Assembly (NCBI GenBank): GCA_021151805.1
Contig: JAGKWN010000093.1
Coordinates: 1-17,335 of the forward strand
From: Cytophagaceae bacterium
GTDB lineage: Bacteria > Bacteroidota > Bacteroidia > Cytophagales > Cytophagaceae
Length of the DNA: 17,335 bases
Direction of reading: 5' to 3'
The position numbers and the translations under genes are program-made. Positions 13,785 through 17,335 of this stretch are shown here, piece after piece (the first letter of the stretch is position 1; each line of letters opens with the position of its first letter). The notes under the pieces are model-generated. The model had not been told where the DNA came from. It saw only the letters and a program-made list of their open reading frames with translations, and did no database searches.

Positions 13785-15572
13785 ATGAGTACCGCTAATA
13801 AAAAAGATGTTGAAGTACTGGAGCGTTCTTCAGGCCGACTGACAAAACTATATATAGTTGCCTTGTCTGCCGTAGCATTTTTAACACTTATCGGTCAGTT
13901 TTTAATTCAGCAATCCATCAAAAATCAGCTGAATGATTCGTACGTAGTGAACATGGCTGGCCGGCAGCGTTACTCGAGCCAGGAAATATGTAAAGTATGT
14001 TTATTGATCCGTGATGATATTCAACACAATGCTTACCCTGAGATGGGTTCACAACTCAAGGTGTTGCTGGAACAATGGAAACAGCGGCATTCTGGTTTGT
14101 TACTCGGAGATACTTTATTAAAACTTCCGGCTAGTGAGAGCATCGTTTTAAAAGGTATGTTCAAAGATATTGATCCATATTTTTATAATGTATACAACAA
14201 TGCGATGATTATTGCCAATGCATCCGAAGCACCTGATCGTGATTCACTGATCATTGAAGCAGCTTTGCGTAAAGTCATCAATAATGAAATGTATTTCCTG
14301 GATCACATGAATAAGATCGTGTATCAGTATGGGGATGAAGCCAGGGCAAAAGTATTATTCTTAAAGAAAATTGAATTTATACTTTTTGTACTAACCATCC
14401 TGATCCTGATTGCGGAAGGAATATTTATTTTCAGACCTGTTACAATTAAGATCAAGGAGATTATTTCTGAACTCATTGATGCTGAACATAAGGCTGTGGC
14501 GCTGACCAATAAAGTTAAAATAGCGAACAATTCACTCAGTAAATCTTTAAAGGATATTAAAGGAATAAATCTGGCGCTGGAGTTTGCTACGATCATGGTG
14601 CGCACAGACCGGTATGGAGTGATTACCTATGCCAATGATAAATTCTGCATGACCTTAAAGTATTCAAAAGAAGAATTGATCGGTCAGCGTTTTGATCTGT
14701 TGAATAGTCATTATCATACGCAGGAGTTTTTTGATCATATGTGGACTCAGATCTCCGATGGGAATGTCTGGAATGATGAGATCCGGAATAAGGCAAAGGA
14801 TGGAAGCTATGTATGGCTGGATACTACCATTATACCTGTTTTGAATGATGAGCATATACCTTCGCAGTACATTGCCATTTATACAGACTTAACGGAAAAA
14901 TTCAGACATAGTGTTAATGAACATAAAATCCGTACAACCTCTGTATTGGAAGGACAGGAGCGTGAAAGAAGAAAGATTGCCCGGGAGTTGCATGATGGAT
15001 TAGGTCAGATGCTTACGGCGTTGAAATTTAATATTCAAGGAATCAAAGGCATTGCATCTAAAAAAGAACAAGCTCATATTGATGGTATCAAACAAATGAT
15101 CCAGGATACGATATTGGAGGTACGCCGTATCTCATTTGATCTGATGCCGAGCGTTTTAAATGATTTTGGTCTGGCGGCAGCATTATATCATTTGAGTGAA
15201 CGATTTTCCCTTTCCCGTAATTCGAATGTGCAAATTCAATATGTAGGAGCAAAAGATGTTGGAAGGTTTGAAAAAAATATCGAAATTAATATTTATCGCA
15301 TTATTCAGGAAGCTTTGAATAATGCAATCAAATATGCAGATGCTACTATTATCAGTATTGATCTGCAATTTGATGATGAACATATAAAATTCTGTGTAAG
15401 TGATAATGGGAAAGGTTTCACCCCGGACAATAAAAAGAAAAGTGATGGTACGGGAAGAGGCATTACCAATATTCGCGAGCGTGTGAGTTTATTAAACGGG
15501 AATTTAATTTTTAACAGTATAATAGAAGAGGGAACTAAAATTTCGGTTGAAATTCCTGCACAAATTGTTTAA
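13785..15572 (+). CDS. Membrane sensor histidine kinase (PilJ-type sensor, PAS, HisKA_3, HATPase)
   Basis: A 595-residue kinase with membrane helices at about 21-41 and 196-216 flanking an extracytoplasmic, mostly helical region. That region opens with NMAGRQRYSSQEICK (56-70), the signature of the PilJ/NarX-like N-terminal domain. A coiled linker (about 225-260), a PAS domain (about 262-373, with VITYANDKFC and GSYVWLDTTIIPV) and a HisKA_3 dimerisation domain follow. The phospho-acceptor is H403 in RRKIARELHDGLGQ. The HATPase_c domain has its N box at EALNNAIKYA, the G1 box at SDNGKGF and the G2 box at DGTGRGI. No key residue is missing. It autophosphorylates on His and would pass phosphate to the regulator encoded 3 bp downstream. 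PilJ-type domains bind small ligands such as nitrate in NarX; the ligand here is unknown. The leader carries overlapping palindromes. Confidence 0.93.
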   Translation: MSTANKKDVEVLERSSGRLTKLYIVALSAVAFLTLIGQFLIQQSIKNQLNDSYVVNMAGRQRYSSQEICKVCLLIRDDIQHNAYPEMGSQLKVLLEQWKQRHSGLLLGDTLLKLPASESIVLKGMFKDIDPYFYNVYNNAMIIANASEAPDRDSLIIEAALRKVINNEMYFLDHMNKIVYQYGDEARAKVLFLKKIEFILFVLTILILIAEGIFIFRPVTIKIKEIISELIDAEHKAVALTNKVKIANNSLSKSLKDIKGINLALEFATIMVRTDRYGVITYANDKFCMTLKYSKEELIGQRFDLLNSHYHTQEFFDHMWTQISDGNVWNDEIRNKAKDGSYVWLDTTIIPVLNDEHIPSQYIAIYTDLTEKFRHSVNEHKIRTTSVLEGQERERRKIARELHDGLGQMLTALKFNIQGIKGIASKKEQAHIDGIKQMIQDTILEVRRISFDLMPSVLNDFGLAAALYHLSERFSLSRNSNVQIQYVGAKDVGRFEKNIEINIYRIIQEALNNAIKYADATIISIDLQFDDEHIKFCVSDNGKGFTPDNKKKSDGTGRGITNIRERVSLLNGNLIFNSIIEEGTKISVEIPAQIV

Positions 15573-15575
15573 CAT

Positions 15576-16244
15576 ATGAAGAAGATTAACATTTTATTGG
15601 TTGATGATCATTCCATTGTTCGGGATGGGATAAAGGCTACATTAAAAGACCAGAAGAATTTCAATATTATAGGTGAAGCAGCAAACGGTAAAGAAGCGAT
15701 TGAATCTGTACGCTTGTTAAATCCGGATGTAGTGATCATGGATATAACCATGCCCGAAATGAACGGTATTGAAGCTGCCGATGTAATCTCTAAAAAATAT
15801 CCGCATTCAAAGGTGTTGATCCTGTCTATGCATGATAATGAAACGTATATTCTGAAATCAGTAGAAGCTGGCGCATATGGCTATCTATTGAAAGACGTAG
15901 ATAAAGATGAGTTTGTGAAAGCTATTACTGCTGTTTATAATGGCGAAAAATATTTCAATACAACCATATCAAGTATGCTTGTTACTGGTTATCTGAATAA
16001 GATCAAAGAAGGCAGTGACACCATACCGGCGGCTGTGGGTGGAGCGGATGATTATGATTTAACAAAACGTGAAAAAGGCATTCTGAAAATGATCACCGTA
16101 GGCAAAAATAACCGTGAGATTGCAGATGGCTTAGGAATCAGTATTCGTACAATAGAAACGCACCGCGCCAATATTATGAAGAAGCTGAAGGTGAAGAATG
16201 CGGTAGAACTTGTACGTATAGCGATTGACGAAAAAATTGTCTAA
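15576..16244 (+). CDS. NarL/FixJ-family response regulator
   Basis: A 222-residue regulator. The receiver domain (1-about 120) has the acidic pair D10/D11, the phospho-acceptor D56 in VVIMDITMPEMNG, the switch Ser in VLILSMHD and the Lys in YLLKDVD. A linker of about 30 residues (with VGGADDYD) leads to a LuxR-type helix-turn-helix (about 158-222): LTKREKGILKMI, NREIADGLGISIRTIETHR as the recognition region, and NIMKKLKVKNAVELV. Phosphorylation would drive dimerisation and DNA binding. It starts 3 bp after the kinase stop, so the two form a co-translated operon and a cognate pair. Targets are unknown; autoregulation through the palindromes at 13752-13780 is a testable guess. It converges on the lipoprotein gene across 19 bp. 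Confidence 0.96.
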   Translation: MKKINILLVDDHSIVRDGIKATLKDQKNFNIIGEAANGKEAIESVRLLNPDVVIMDITMPEMNGIEAADVISKKYPHSKVLILSMHDNETYILKSVEAGAYGYLLKDVDKDEFVKAITAVYNGEKYFNTTISSMLVTGYLNKIKEGSDTIPAAVGGADDYDLTKREKGILKMITVGKNNREIADGLGISIRTIETHRANIMKKLKVKNAVELVRIAIDEKIV

Positions 16245-16270
16245 GCAGTAAAACAGCAATCATTTACTGC
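16245..16270. terminator. Hairpin between convergent genes
   Basis: GCAGTAAA (16245-16252), a 10-nt loop and TTTACTGC (16263-16270) form a perfect 8-bp stem right after the regulator stop, overlapping the last codons of the lipoprotein gene. The plus-strand flank becomes T-rich a few bases later (GTTTTTATT), and the minus-strand flank has a T-run about 10 nt on. It probably helps terminate both transcripts, though it is not a textbook intrinsic terminator. Confidence 0.5.
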
Positions 16271-17277
16271 GGGTTGTTTTTATTATAAAAATAATTCCGT
16301 GTTCTGCGTTCAACGTTGTTTCTTATTGCCAGGTAAAACAGGCTGTAATCGCATAGGTGATAGCTTTTTCCTAATCGTATATAACCGCTTTTTATGGGTT
16401 TATTGACCCAAAGTATACCATTACTGATTTGGGCATCGCATATATTGGGATCTATCCGGTTAAGTTTGATCGGAGCGCCGCCCGGGTTTAAAGATGCTGG
16501 GGCATAGGTCGTATCAGCACTCCAGGTCAGTGGGTTGATACATAAACCTCCTGAAAAATATTCCGAAGGTTTTAGCACTGTTCCATAACGGAAGGTATTC
16601 CAGGAAATATAAGCGTTCAGTTGGTCCGCATTTTTTGCTAGCGGAATCGATTTAAAGGTGCTGTCGGCTACAGGCATGCCAATCAGATACGCCGCGATCA
16701 TTTTTTTCTGAATCTCTTTCCCATCTATTTCCTCTTTCAGTAAACGAATCAGGTGATAGGAGCCCTGACTGTGGCCGGCAATAATAAAAGGCCTGTTCTT
16801 ATTCCAATGTTCCAGGTAGTAATTAAAGGCTGCCTTTACATCTGAGTAAGCGAGGTCAAGTGCCTTTGGTCCGCTCTTATCATTTAAGAAAGATTTTAAT
16901 ATAGCCTGGCGATATAGAGGAGCATATACCTTGCAGCTTACATTATATACACTTGCCTGTGATTCGGTAATTGTACCTACACGGGCTAGCATATTTTTAT
17001 TGGAAATGCTGATATTCCATTTCGTACCGATTACGTAGGCTGTCGGGTAAACATAGAATACATCTACCGCGGCGCTATCCTGACTGTCTGGAGTGGGGCA
17101 GCTTTGCGGAACACAATCTGCTGCATCGAAGCGCCAGGGCAATGCCACCCAACTATCCTCCTTACTGTAATCCGGTTGCTCCGGGTGTTTGGCATGCTCA
17201 AACTTTTTACTGGGTAAACAGCCTTGTATAAGTATAAAAATAAGTAGAACAGAAATTGAAAGGAGGGATTTTTTCAT
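16264..17277 (-). CDS. DUF3089 alpha/beta-hydrolase lipoprotein
   Basis: A 337-residue predicted lipoprotein: the signal sequence MKKSLLSISVLLIFILIQGC has a lipobox-type I-Q-G-C, with the lipidated Cys at residue 20. The mature part begins at once with a Pro/Lys/Asp-rich stretch. The core fits the DUF3089 family of alpha/beta hydrolases: VDVFYVYPTAYV (71-82), YNVSCKVYAPLYRQA (111-125) and the nucleophile elbow FIIAGHSQGS with Ser S170. A late His, likely in the KSYHLCDYSLFY segment, is a candidate for the third catalytic residue. Four Cys in the N-terminal half (55, 60, 115 and the lipid anchor) may include a disulfide. Substrate and reaction are unknown; an esterase- or lipase-like activity at the outer membrane or in the periplasm is inferred from the fold. 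The gene is monocistronic as seen here and ATG-started. Confidence 0.85.
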   Translation of the reverse strand: MKKSLLSISVLLIFILIQGCLPSKKFEHAKHPEQPDYSKEDSWVALPWRFDAADCVPQSCPTPDSQDSAAVDVFYVYPTAYVIGTKWNISISNKNMLARVGTITESQASVYNVSCKVYAPLYRQAILKSFLNDKSGPKALDLAYSDVKAAFNYYLEHWNKNRPFIIAGHSQGSYHLIRLLKEEIDGKEIQKKMIAAYLIGMPVADSTFKSIPLAKNADQLNAYISWNTFRYGTVLKPSEYFSGGLCINPLTWSADTTYAPASLNPGGAPIKLNRIDPNICDAQISNGILWVNKPIKSGYIRLGKSYHLCDYSLFYLAIRNNVERRTRNYFYNKNNPQ

Positions 17278-17335
17278 AGCATTTCAAAATAATTAAAATT
17301 CTACGTTCCTAACAAGATATTTAAATTCTATATAC

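Noticed and set aside
1..17335. Mobile element, defence island, CRISPR, tRNA or riboswitch
   Set aside because: No transposase, integrase, terminal repeats, spaced direct repeats, cloverleaf or conserved riboswitch core seen; gene content is core metabolism, envelope and signalling.

Overview
This window looks like a chromosomal segment of a gliding-type Bacteroidota, most likely Cytophagales. Cytophaga hutchinsonii is my best guess, by recognition rather than proof. The evidence is a secreted protein with CHU-type Ig-like repeats and a type IX secretion (T9SS) C-terminal domain, an AT-rich background, A-rich rather than Shine-Dalgarno-like leaders, several exact matches to the Bacteroidota -7 promoter element TAnnTTTG, and a small Hc1/histone H1-like protein typical of the phylum. 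The content is mostly housekeeping. I see no tRNA, rRNA, insertion sequence, integrase, CRISPR array or phage gene.

Layout. (1) 3-1592: the C-terminal part of a large T9SS-exported, repeat-rich surface or secreted protein; its 5' end lies outside the window. (2) 1615-3443, minus strand: a class IV PLP enzyme (PabC/BCAT-like) and an EamA/DMT permease, separated by a gap holding a 7-bp tandem repeat. (3) 3510-4517: gpsA, divergent from the permease across a short two-promoter region. (4) 4523-6723, minus strand: a secreted or periplasmic TPR protein followed by a Maf nucleotide pyrophosphatase whose likely GTG start overlaps the TPR stop codon. (5) 7015-8541: an alpha-oxoamine synthase (serine palmitoyltransferase / cysteate acyltransferase / AONS type) and a 59-residue Hc1-like protein, closed by a strong symmetric terminator. 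(6) 8624-11615, minus strand: ligA then dapA. (7) 11725-12426: a monofunctional peptidoglycan glycosyltransferase, divergent from ligA. (8) 12430-13725, minus strand: a TrpD2/YbiB-like protein with a degenerate PRPP loop. (9) 13785-16244: a two-component pair, a PilJ-type-sensor/PAS/HisKA_3 kinase and a NarL-type regulator, behind a leader with two overlapping palindromes. (10) 16264-17277, minus strand: a DUF3089 alpha/beta-hydrolase lipoprotein.

How the genes relate. Several act on the cell envelope: gpsA (phospholipid backbone), the oxoamine synthase (long-chain base or sulfonolipid head), dapA (lysine and, where used, diaminopimelate), the glycosyltransferase (glycan strands), the DUF3089 lipoprotein and the T9SS protein. 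They are not one operon. The kinase and regulator are clearly a working pair, but their signal and targets cannot be read from the sequence. No gene-free stretch exceeds 300 bases. The longest is 6724-7014 (291 bp). The last 58 bases (17278-17335) are the upstream region of the lipoprotein gene, and I see no convincing element there.

I did not find a convincing previously undescribed multi-gene system. The most interesting leads are the mosaic repeats in the T9SS protein, the oxoamine synthase as a candidate sulfonolipid enzyme, the TrpD2-like protein without a normal PRPP loop, and the overlapping palindromes before the sensor kinase.
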